Source: Elysia marginata (taxonomy: Eukaryota > Mollusca > Gastropoda > Plakobranchidae). Taken from it: a stretch of DNA of 41,891 nucleotides. The notes under the pieces are model-generated. The model searched no databases. It was not told the DNA's origin and saw only the letters and a list, made by a program, of their open reading frames with translations. Positions within the stretch are counted from its first letter, which is position 1. Each line of letters opens with the position of its first letter. The translations under genes and the position numbers were made by a program. The DNA lies in contig BMAT01005716.1 of the NCBI GenBank assembly GCA_019649035.1, positions 37,306-79,196 of the forward strand, written 5' to 3'. Shown in pieces: positions 11,471 to 23,000 of this stretch.

Positions 11471-11989
11471 TTTTCTTATAATTTATAAAATAGTTCTGAA
11501 CTTATAATACAATACATACGTTAAAATGTTATAATTGTTGTATTGACTGTTGGTGTCCTTCCGGATTCAATGGTTGCCTTCGGAGCAGTTTGGATTTTTC
11601 TAGCAAGTCACCCAGAGAGGTTAAGCAAAGACTTTCACTTTAAAACTACCTTTTCCCCCTGTGCCATTGTTCAAAGTCTACAAAAAGGATCCAGTTGATT
11701 AGTAGTGGTTTCCTTAACTGTCTTAATTCAAAGTTGCCATTTTCTAAATTTCTTTTTATCTTAAATTTCATTTTGTTAGCATTTTTGCGTACATTCCATC
11801 TTCGGTCTCACGCTTTTTATTGTGTCAATAATGTTAAGTTTGCTACCCTCCGCTCCAATGATGCGCGAGGTAGCACTTCACACATGCCCAGTCCATATCG
11901 GACCGTCCTTCGTCACGAGGCCGAAATGGTGTGCAAGTCTCTACTAAAGGTGACATTTTGTTCGTACTAGTATCCTATCCTATGCCAGC

Positions 11990-12225
11990 TAATGCGAGAA
12001 GATGTACAACTATGAAACTACTGTTTTAAGAAACTTAGTAAATGGGCGACATGGCATAACCTATGTTTCTTTGACTGGCGAAGCTGTGGGTGACGAAGCT
12101 TTTACGTAAGTCGAGGGTTCAAATATTAACTTAAAGTTAAAGAAGCATTTTTCGGCCATTTTAGCAAACCTTCTTCAATCAACTACTAATTTCATATCTT
12201 TGATCTAGCAATCATCGCTGATTGT
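11990..12225 (+). repeat. GGCGACATGG-type dispersed repeat, copy
   Basis: Contains GGGCGACATGGCATAACC, GGCGAAGCTGTGGGTGACGA and GTCGAGGGTTCAAATATTAA; the tail includes CAGTGGCTGCTTCCACTACT as near 11450. A fragment of the family also lies at 11605-11650. Confidence 0.6.
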
Positions 12226-12404
12226 GCAGTGGCTGCTTCCACTACTGATTTTTTTTTTCTAATTTGTAAAATTGTGGCTTATATGATGGATACTTTAAAA
12301 TATTAGCGTTTATTCTTTGTGTTCGTTGCATATAGCTAAGTGCTGGTGTGCCTCTGGGTTTAATGGTCGTCTTTGGTGCAGTTTGGTAATTTTTAAAAAG
12401 TCAC

Positions 12405-12610
12405 TGAAACTTAGCAAAGACCTTGACCATGTAACTTCTGTTTAAAGTAGAGACGACGTTGTATAACAAGCTATGTTAATTCTTGTGGCAAGGCTGTGGG
12501 TGAAGAGGCCATACAATATAAGTTGAAGGATATAATCATAGCATAAGCGAGCGTTTTCCGGCCATTTTAATAAATCTTCAATCCACTGCTAATTTCATAT
12601 TCTTGAAGTA
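12405..12610 (+). repeat. GGCGACATGG-type dispersed repeat, copy
   Basis: Contains CTTAGCAAAGACCTTGACC, GGCAAGGCTGTGGGTGAAGA and GCGTTTTCCGGCCATTTTAA. Together with 11.2-12.2 kb this makes a loose cluster of at least three copies. Confidence 0.6.
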
Positions 12611-13102
12611 GTAAATACTCATGGCAGGAAGTCTTCTGAGAAGACCCTCCCCCCTCTTTCCCCACTCCCGCCCCCTCTCATAGCAAGTGTTTGGCTTTTA
12701 AATATCTGATACTCTCTAAGGAGGTCTGTCATGGCTCCAGATTCCTTCCCGTTACCTTTTTACCCTTGTTGCCTGCTTTGGGATAATACTAGTCCCGTCT
12801 TATAGTTATACCGCTTCAGCTAACTGAACTCCTAGGATTGGAGCATTTTTACTCATTATGAGGCAACTGCTTAATTCTATTGCTCCATATCCAGTGGGAA
12901 CTGTTTCTGATGTTTCAGCTAGTAGTATTACTATTAGTAGTTTCAAGGCTTTGATTCGTTTGTTGCCGCTGATTGAGAGTTTGCTTAGAAGATCGTGGGT
13001 TGATGACCCAGCAAATTCTCTGGCGCAGATCTTTACGAGTATTGACATGACATTATCTTAACCATGTAGCCATCTTCTTCTAGCTCTTTAGTCAAGCCCA
13101 CA

Positions 13103-13104
<2 letters not shown>

Positions 13105-13144
<40 letters not shown>
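13105..13144 (+). repeat. (TC)n microsatellite
   Basis: About 19 uninterrupted TC units. Confidence 0.97.
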
Positions 13145-13147
<3 letters not shown>

Positions 13148-13534
13148 TTTATTTTAACGATAAACCTTTTTGGTGCCTCACTTCCCATGTAATGCCACTC
13201 TCTAACATTCTAACATTTTCCACTCAATGCTTATCATATGTTTTAATTTTTAGTCCACTTTCCAGATTCTCCCTAAAAGTAGTTATCTAAATCGATCAAC
13301 GGATGATATCAGTCACCCATTTGATAGATTAGAGATTGCAGATCACGGGGGGGCATATCTGATAAAAGCACAACTGTTTTCATGTAACTGTATTGTTTGT
13401 CCAATGGCTAAAATAGTTATCAATCGCACCGCTCTCTTTTGGAAACAAGTGTGGGCTTCTACCTGATTCATGAGTTTTAAAGTCACTGCTCAATCACGCA
13501 AACTGTGATGTGGGATATTATGAATCTGAATATT

Positions 13535-13611
13535 AGAAGAAGAAGAAGAAGAAGAAGAAGAAGAAGAAGAAGAAGAAGAAGAAGAAGAAGAAGAAGAAGA
13601 AGAAGAAGAAA
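13535..13611 (+). repeat. (GAA)25 microsatellite
   Basis: A pure AGA/GAA tract of 77 bp, all-purine on one strand. The poly-Arg frame across it is not a gene. Confidence 0.98.
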
Positions 13612-14998
13612 GGGTTCGTGTGGGGAAACTTGTTCTTGTCCTTACTATCGAGTGTTACAAAATAATGGCCTCATCCCAGCCTCTCCCCCATAGTATTCTA
13701 AGGCCTTCTTATTTATCGAAACAGGAGGCTCGAAGTACCTAAGTACCTAAAACCAAAACTGCAAACCATGCCCTCGTTTATCACTAGGTTGGTCCTTCTC
13801 TTTAATAAAGGTTACATAGTCATTGAAAGCGATCGAAAGCAAACGTGTGCCGCTTACTTTATACGCAGCATTAGATTTTTACATCATTCTCGGAAGGATC
13901 TCTGCCTGGCTTTTTCCTTTTACGTTATTAAAACTGATAATTCTTATATCTTATATTGTCAAACTGCTTTTCTGAAATGAAAGCTAGTTTTTTTAAAGAT
14001 ATGTGAAATAAAAGCTATCATATTCGCCAATAAAGTTCTTTATAACGAGTTAAATTTTATTGAAGTGAAATATCCTCCTCTCTCAGACAGAAAGTAAAAT
14101 AATGATAAAATAGACATGCCCATAGCTCGCTTTTATTTGGCAACAATGGCAATTCTCATCGTCTTTAATTAACAAAAAATTTTAAATAGATAGGCAATAT
14201 ATTTACATATAGTTTCGATGGCCCTTCATTGGCTTTTACGAAACCTTGTCAGCATCCTCATACCGCCCTATTTTAATCAGGCGAGTTTTTTTTAGTACAA
14301 CATCATATACTGATGATCATGTTATCTTTGTAAATGATAGGAGATACCGCCATTTTACAAAACCATGTACTGCACTAATGGGCCTTGTGAGCCTTTTCGT
14401 TTGTGTCCCATGACCACCCCTGAACCATTTTACTCATTCGTACATCATCATGCCATTCTGTATATTCTCGACGCAAGTATTATCTACAAATCAGCGTTTC
14501 ATTAGACTCAAAATGTAAACGATTGAAAATGCTAAGACCTTTGATTTTTTTAAAAACTTTTTTTAATGGATGTGGGAATTCGGAGAGGAATTTCCGTTCT
14601 CATCATTTCACAAAGGCAATCTCATTACCTAAACAATCTGTAATAAATCTGACATACAAAGGCAAGACTCAAGCTCCTGTATCGTACGTTGTATTATGTA
14701 TATTATTCTGAGATAGGGTTCACGGGTTCCGAATACTTCAGCTCTCTGTCAACTTTTCGATAACCAACAGCAACACTCATACTTCCGAGACGTCACTCTT
14801 CGTGATAACTATTGATCTTTTCTCGGGTCTTGTGACTTGTCTTCGATCAATGACATGTTTTAAAAATAAGTCCGTCGACTTTGAGCTCCGCTGTTGCCAT
14901 TTTTGTTCACGTTCTAGCGGAAATACTGTTATTTAACAGGAGCCGATAGGAAGTTATTACTTTTAAGACATTTAACCTAATTCTTGCATCGTTTCTTC

Positions 14999-15004
14999 TT
15001 TAAT
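14999..15004 (-). promoter_or_regulatory. Weak candidate poly(A) signal of gene B
   Basis: The minus strand reads ATTAAA here, about 580 nt past the gene B stop. AATAAA hexamers occur only farther away (near 14133 and 14054). The choice is uncertain. Confidence 0.2.
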
Positions 15005-15580
15005 AGTATTTTTAAAAAGTTAAAAAACATACTCTCTGATAGTGGCATCTTTCCCCCCCTGATAAGGATTCAAGCTCAATATTCATTATAAAATAGGTCA
15101 TTTTATGACATAGTAGGAATAAGAATTTTAAAAAATCAAATTTCATTGTTGAAAAGTTTTTTCTATGAAACCAAATCAGTCAAATTATGTCGTTTTCTAA
15201 GAATGAATTAATCCTCACAACGTAATAAGAACAAAACAAAAAAAAAACCTTACGTGCGCTTTAAGACACCCATCCACCGTTCTTAATCGTATGTGCGTAT
15301 TCTTTTTTTTTTTTTTTTGATTGACCCATAAACCAAAAAATGGAAGCATTGGAAATTACGAAGGCGGAACGTGATCGAAATTATAAGTATTGCAGAACTC
15401 TTTTATCCAATGAGTCTATCGCAGTTTAACACGAAGAAGATTCACGTGAATCTTTGAGTCATTGTACAAAAGAGTTCTACTTCACACTTCCGGGTGCGTC
15501 ATTCCACCATCTTGATTTTCAACGCTATATTACATTCTCTGCACTGGGTAAATAGCTAGACTAGCTCAGTTCACGAAGCG

Positions 15581-15726
15581 CTAGGTCTGCTCGTCCTCTG
15601 CAGGTTTTTCCTGCACGTCTTCAACGATGGAGGTGGGTCGAGAGGCAACGAATGAATCACTCCTTGAGCGCTCCCAGCTCTGACGGTTTCTGGATTCTTC
15701 AGTCAGGTCCTGGGCAGATTTGGAGG
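15581..15726 (-). CDS. Gene B terminal exon
   Basis: The acceptor GCTCGCCCACAG is followed by CC TCC AAA, so it needs one base from exon 5, as that exon supplies. The frame codes [20 protein letters not shown] and ends EKPAEDEQT at a TAG (15581-15583). The phase match and the stop close the gene model. The frame open upstream of the acceptor is a CT-repeat artefact. Confidence 0.72.
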
Positions 15727-15762
15727 CTGTGGGCGAGCATTGGGTGTGGCATGAGGAAGAGT

Positions 15763-15793
<31 letters not shown>

Positions 15794-18700
15794 GTGAGGA
15801 AGGAGAGAGTAAAAAAAAGAGATAGAGACAGTCATGGAGAAAAGGAGAAAACTATCGAAATTCAAGAAGTCGAGACAATAGTGCTAGACCTAAGGATCTC
15901 TTGTGAGATACAATGAGATCGTGTTGAATAAATATAGAAGTAAAGAAAGAGGATCACAAATATAGACAGATAGGGTTAGAAAAAAAGACAAAAAGAGAAG
16001 GTAACAGCTTTACGCAATTATGATACATGCTTAATAACAAACCTTTTAAACTTTCTCGGTGAAAGTACTAAATTCATTTAGGAGATGCACAACCGGTAAA
16101 GTCCTAATTTGGAATTTTAAAACAAAACCTCGGTGCACAATAATTATGAAAAAAGAAGCAAACAAGTTTTATTTCTTTAAACTATCCTTAGAAAAGTGCA
16201 TATCTTATATAGCTCATCGTATTTCTCCTGTAAAAAGAGAATTGTTTTGGAAATAAAAAAGGTCAAAGTCAATGTAAAACTTGACTTATTTAGAGGTCTA
16301 ATATTCTTTGAAAAGAGATTTTCTGTTGAATATATACACCGAAGTTTAAGGCACAGTAGAATTCACTCAAAGCTTGTTTTGTTTGTTTGTTTAATAACGT
16401 CCCAGTTAACTTCGAGGTTATATCAGAAAAGGCGCTGGGGACAAATGAAAGCGTGCTGCCACACTGTGATGTAAGTAGCGCTTGCATACACTACACCCAG
16501 TCACATTATCCTGACACCGGGCCGACCAGACTTTACACCAAATCTATAATGCCAGACACGAGGCGGATCAGCTGCTAATACCAATTTTAAAGTCCTTGGT
16601 TTGACTCGGCCGGGGATCGAACCACGCACCTCCCGATCTCTGAGTGAGTGTCTTACCGCGAGGCCACAGAGCCGGTCTCACTTAAAGCTAGTACCTTTAA
16701 TGGAAACCCCTGCATAAAGTCAATTCTGTTTCGCAGTCCCACTTTGTATTTCTTTATATCTTTGTAATAGTTAAAGTCAACTCTTGCTAAAGCCTACACG
16801 TTTTTCAATCCCGAGGTGCTGACTGCATCAGAATTACACTGTATTTATTTACTGTAAACTTTGTATGTATTCTATTGATTGTGACCAGGCTATAAAATCT
16901 AATGGGATTGCGAGTTTTGGTCAAAACCTTTTCTTTCGTGGCATCTGCGCTGCATGGCGGGCTTCTAAAACTACCAATGATTTAGTGATGGTATGAAGCA
17001 GAATGGACGGATTCTACGTACAAAAGACATCTCAAATGCTGGTGCCCGATATTGCGCACCTTGATACATGTTACTGTCGCTTATCGGTCATCTCTAAGCT
17101 CTAGGATCTGAACTGCACATCTAAGATTCTCATTTTTTTTCACTGCTTGTCATTATCAACGAAATCATTTTGAAAAGTTCTGAGAACTATTTTTCGAAGA
17201 GACTACGAACTTTAAATTATTTTCATCCAAACAAAATTGGTTTTATTCTTTGAAAGTGACATATATTTACTGATTAAAAAAACGTGGGGTGAGGGCGGGC
17301 AGCGGGAATGAATATTCTAACAGACTTCTGTAGGTAACTCTCTAAACCATGAAGCTATAAATACTAAACAGCGCCCATGATGTCATTGACTGGGTTAATT
17401 TTTAAAGCCTTGGTCCCATCGCGATGCTTCATACCCCGTCAAAGGTTCAAACAAGACGAAGAATGGAAGGTTCAGAAAGCACTAAATGAAGCAGACTTGC
17501 AGTACTGTTGGCTTTCTTGGCCTCTGTCGCTCTCTGTGATGAGAGCCTGTGATACTACGATTCGCTGTTGTTATCTTTGTGCTATCTAGATAGAATCCTG
17601 TAGATCTTTAGACAATGCTTTATTTTCCAATCATTATTGATAGATTAACGTAGCAAATACTTACTTCTTTTTTAATTGAGCGAGACTAAATCTAGGGGGA
17701 CGTGGAGACACCTACAGAAGTCTATTGGAGTTTTCATTCCCGTGGGCGGGCAGGGCAAAAACAAAACATGATAATTAATCTAAAAGTTAGTAAAACGTAC
17801 AATTCTCTTAGTGTGACCGTTCTTTAGCGTAACGTTGACTTACTATCGTCTTTGCCAAGCGTAGCAGGCTCTACGCCGCCAGTAGCAACTGGTTGACGGG
17901 ATAGGGAGAAGTAACCCCTAGCGGCGGCGGCAGCCTCTGTGAGGATCTCCTGCTGTTCTTTCTGTTTGAACACTTCCGACAGGGATGGCCTGTTCGACGC
18001 CGGTCTTACCGCCCAAGGGGGGCGGATCCTGACACGCTTTCCTCTCGACTTCGGCTAGACAGAACAGAATTTTAACAAAAATCTTGAGAAGCACCTTAAG
18101 TTTTATGCAATGGCAAGACTAGTGTGAATGGATCCCGCTACAAACAGTAAAAAATAACCATACCCACTTGATAGATGACTCCATGACAATAATTGTTCAT
18201 GTTGTAGGGATGAGAATGCTGACCGATATACTTGAGCCATGCCCCTATCACAAGAAACTCGAAACGGCGACATAATAATTTGACTCCTGTCTACCTCACG
18301 GCAATCTAAAGTATGACTGCTAAATTTGTGCTTAGTTTTCCATTTGCCAAACTTGTTACTGGCTGCTTGAAAAGTAAGTTTATAATTTCGAACAACCGAA
18401 TAAGAAAAGAATGAGTAGAACTGAAACAATGATTTTTTGCTTAAGTCTTTGAATACGTGTAGTAAATTAGTTGGTTATGGGGTTATTATGCAATGATGCA
18501 TCTTGTCATCTTCATTTCTATGGCCAGCTTTGTGCCGTGTCCATCAATAGTAGTCTTTATGTCTCAAGGTTATCGCACTGCCCGTTGTATGATACATGTA
18601 AGGTAAAGGTGGTCCCATACTCGACATGAGCGTAGGGGAACAAGGAGCAGGGTCCTTGTTTTTCTAGGCACACGGCATAGTGAGGTAGTTTGCCATTGCT

Positions 18701-20038
18701 TTCCTTGCAACCTTTACTTTCGCCGAGTCTTAAGAGACCTAGCTACCCATCAAGTGCTGGGTGGGCACAGGGGAGCAAATAAAATTTAGCCCGGACTGGG
18801 GATCGAACCCGGGACCTCTCAGATAGCGGTCAACCGCCATACCGATTGCGCCACTGCTCACCCCTATACATGTACATGTACTTGTCTTGAAAATGGGCGA
18901 AATACAGCATGATTCAAGGCATTAAGCTCCATTAAATAAATTTCATAGAAATTGTGTTATTAAGCCTCTAAAGTGACTTTGCTTCATTGAATAAAGTAGT
19001 ATTTGGTATGGGCCAGTAGACTTCAGGGGGAAAAGGCGGAAAAAATGCATCAGGAAGTCGAGCGATAGCGAACTGAGGTGATATATCCATTAATACAAAT
19101 GAGATAGTGGTTGTTGTCCTGGTCGTTTTGGTAAGAGGGTTGGTTGAATTTTTAACGTCCCAATCAACTACGAGGTTATGTTGGAGACGGCGCTCTGGAC
19201 AATTGAAAGCGTGCTGCCACACTCTGATGTATGGAGCGCTTGTTCACACCACACCCAGTCACATAATTCTAACACCGGGCCGACCAGACTTAACACTAAA
19301 CCCATAATGCCAGACACTAAGTGGATCAGCTGCTAATACCAATTTTTAAGTCCTTGGTTAGACTTGGCCGGGGATCGAACCACGCACCTCCCGATCTCGG
19401 AGCGAGTGTCTTTCCGCTTGGCCACAGGTCCGGTAAGAAGTCAAGACAAGGAAGAGGATGATGATGATAATAATGGCTGATTTAGGAAAAAAAACCAAAC
19501 AAAGTGTCTATATTCAATTAAACCCCAGTGATATCTCGTAAACGTACTTTCTGCGCTGCTGCTCTCTCCTCTATCCAGGTCTGGCCCCGGATCCTCTCGG
19601 AATCGGCCTCGTACAACATGGACCAGGGCATGGGCATTGTGCCGATCACCAAGTCCACAGCCGGCTCGAACTCAGGAGTGCCGCCGTTCTGATAGAATAG
19701 ACAGTAGGACCTTATTATTGTTAAGCTTATATAATTGGTAAGGCGTGCTGTCCTAAAAATGGGAGATAGTAGACCCTAAGTTATTGTTAGGTTCATACTT
19801 CGTGCAAACGGGGTGGAAATGGACAGTGGGCCTTAAACTATAGTTCGGTTCATATTAGTAAGGCGTGGCATCCTGAGAGAAAGAGACAGTTGACCCTAAA
19901 CTATCAAAGCGTGCAATCCTAAAAGAAGTAAGAAAATATTTCCTTGAGGTTTTGCACTTCAGTCATCCCGGTCTCAATAGGCAATGTTTTTTTATAAAAA
20001 AAAAAAAAATTATCGGAAACAGGCCTAATAACAATAAT

Positions 20039-20075
<37 letters not shown>

Positions 20076-23000
20076 GTAATTTCCACATGGTACAAAAGGT
20101 ATAATTTTCTCATTCGGTGCAGCCTTGAAACTAAGATTTTTACCGTAAGTTTAGACATGTTCGTGATAAAAAGGCGACTCTGTCGCGCAGGCAACAACAA
20201 AAAGTACTGGTAGTCTGTGTTGTGAGCGAAACTACGTCATGCAGTACAGCATACCTATGAGATGAACGATGTGTTTTGTGCCACTATCTTTCTGTAAACC
20301 TTTCAAAGTTAAATATTGTACATTTACAAAACGTAGAGCAAAAGAACCAAAGGGTTTAAGTCCTACACAGATAATTTTGAAATTCAAAATGTAATTCAGC
20401 AAATTCACATTAGACCTTGTTCACAATTTAAAAACAAAAATCAGGACCGATCTTGCCCCCAAAACGCGATCTATTTTTTTTTTTTTTTTTTTTTTTTTTG
20501 GGGGGGGGGGTAGAACGGATTGTAGTATAGCACCACTTGCACTTGCATAAAAAGGAACTGAGCAATCGACATCTAATCTTGGGCAAGGCTGTGAGTCACT
20601 GGCATGGGATATGAAACTTGATTCTACCTGACTGGTTTTGTTCCATCAACTGTACACGTTGAAGAAAATACCTTTGTTTAAAATCTCTGCTTTCGTCACT
20701 GCTTACTTGACCTCCTTGTACTAAATTTAGCTGCTGTTACAACGCCCAAGAAGTGACATAATTATTCTAGGGCGCAAAGAAATTGATTCACATTTTAATT
20801 TCCTCGATATACCTTGTGTTTGACACCTCAATATCTATAATGTCTCGCATTCTATCAAAATTAGTCTAAAGTCGCAAGGCCTAGTCTTGAGATTTAAGCT
20901 TTCAAAGATTAGTGGGTGTTCAGAAGTCAATTTTTTTAGATACTGACGCTACAACTATTTCTAAACAGATTTCACACCATCCTGATTCTGATGAAATGTT
21001 ATGTTTTATGTGTTCAATTTTAATTGGTATGACTGTCAAGGGTTTTACACCTTGAAATTTTTCTAAACTTGCACTCTATTTTTCCTCTTTCTGAAATTTC
21101 ACAACCCTTGATCCTGCCGGCTTTGACTGGCTATAGCTTTACACAGAGGTATGATGGAGCTTCTCTGTTTGTTGAAATTGAAAGTAGAGAGTTAGCCCTT
21201 TTGTTATACCAATATCTTACTACTTTCCGATTTCGACTTATGCCAGCATTTTGTTTGTCAGGGCATGAAACGTTGAATAAAATTATATCGTTTGCGATTT
21301 CTGTCCCCCATGTTCACTTGACAACATGGAACATGTCTTTCCAAACTGAAATCTAGTTTTGATCGATGCGCACAATATCTACCACTAACTACGGCGCGTG
21401 GCGTTGTGGTCTAAAGGTAGACGCTCGGCTTTCGCACCGAGAGGTCCGAAATTTGAGCCCTGCGTCGGCAGGTTGACATGTAGTCCTTGAGAAAGGCTAT
21501 TAACACACATTCCTCAGTCTCAGGCATGCATCAAAAGAGTACCCGACTATAGGCAGTGAATGAGCTTGTCAGTATGCTAGAGGGATACACTTAAAAATGC
21601 TGCTCCTCTGTGAGTTCAGAAGATGATTTGGTTGGTAATGACCTGTCGGGTGACTCATATAAAGTGACAAGAGCATTTTCGTGGATTTGGCGCTATAGGT
21701 TATCTGGTTTTACTTAATGCTTGATATAGTTTTCCTCACCGCCTCATGCTGATCCTGTTCAGAGAAAGCCTCAAACTTTGCACCCAGTGCTTCATACGCT
21801 TTTTGTAGAAGATCTGGGCCTCTTCGGTGACTGAGAGGATAAAACTGGACGAAAACACAATTATATACATCAGATACTTAAAACAAAAAATTAAGCAATC
21901 TCACCCTCAACTATAGCTTAAATCCTCACCCCCTTCCTCTTCTCTTTAAATTTATTCTCTCTGTGTGTACCACTCTGACCCCCTCCTCTCGTTATTATTC
22001 AAATGGTACCTTAGAATTATTTAGAGAAGAGAATGAGCAAAGTCATCATAGCACGAGACTGAGCTTTAAGCCTTTGGCCCCGTGGTGACGCTAGTCAATG
22101 CCACATGGACTGGGAATAAGGAAATGCTCCCTCGCGACTCCCTGGAGGGGAGGGTTAAGTAATATTTTGTATTTCTAAAAATAAAACCTTTTACATAGTG
22201 TGGCTTGCCTTTTGACTAGTCAAACATTGCAATCAGATGTAGTGAATTTATTTTACGCCCTTTATGTCTGTGAATTCGGAAAGGGGCGTGTTTTCATTCA
22301 AAGTCAAGGCAAGGCATGTCTTTCCCCAACCAATTAATTAGAAACAGTGGTATGTCCTCTATCGACTTTCAACCTTCCTAAAAACTGCATGAGGAGAATG
22401 TATTTTGGTTGATTTCAAACGAGTATGCTGATTGTTATGCACTATATTGACAGAGCGGGATAATTTTGAATATTTGGCCTTGCAGGCGATGTTTGTATTT
22501 TACTTTCAGAACTGTGACTGTTTAGGCGCTGCATTCCCAGCATTACCAACCATTTCTACTGCCTTGCTTTCTCCCCCCCCCTCTCTCTCTCTCTCTGTCT
22601 CTCTCTCTGTCTCTCTCCTCTCTCTCTCTCTCTTTCTTTCTCCCTGTGTCTCTGTGTCTCTGTTTCTCTCTGTCTGTCTGTCTGTTTGTCTGTTTGTCTC
22701 TCTCTCTCTTTCTTAGTCTGTCTACATCTCTTTCTCTCTGTTTATATTTCTGTCTGTCTGTCTCTTTTTCTCAGTTACTACATACTTTCTCTCAAATTCA
22801 CACATAAACTTTTTGATGCTTGTTTTTCATTTTACTTAGGGTGTTCTGTTTAGTTTGTGAAGTATTATTTTCATTTAATTCTGAACTCACTTGTTTCTTA
22901 TCGATAATGTCTCTACTTAGTGGCTTGTCAGACCTCTGAACCAGTTCTGCCTGCTGAAGTAAAAGTAATAAAAACAATAAACAACAAAGTCAGGAACTGA

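Larger units (their letters stand above)
12611..15580. other. No gene recognised between repeats and the gene B 3' end
   Basis: Holds the TC and GAA microsatellites and AT-rich sequence. 12806-13061 is open on both strands with moderately even composition and may be a decayed transposon fragment, but I could not identify it. The 3' UTR of gene B lies at the right end. Confidence 0.5.

Noticed and set aside
12806-13061. Overlapping frames of 80 and 67 codons on both strands
   Set aside because: No recognised domain; possibly a transposon fragment but not identifiable by eye.
13105-13144. CRISPR or other prokaryotic feature
   Set aside because: Simple dinucleotide repeat; no spacer-repeat pattern anywhere in the window.
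13505-13693. Poly-arginine protein
   Set aside because: Translation of the GAA microsatellite.
18780-18860. True tRNA gene
   Set aside because: Box A and box B are present, but the sequence continues into a SINE body and the cloverleaf is not complete; the same holds for the other tRNA-like heads.
21069-21356. 95-codon plus-strand frame, [14 protein letters not shown]
   Set aside because: A faint resemblance to LINE endonuclease sequence is too weak to support a call.
22432-22716. Ser/Leu-rich 94-codon frame
   Set aside because: Runs through a CT simple repeat; the same holds for 151-400 and 426-662.
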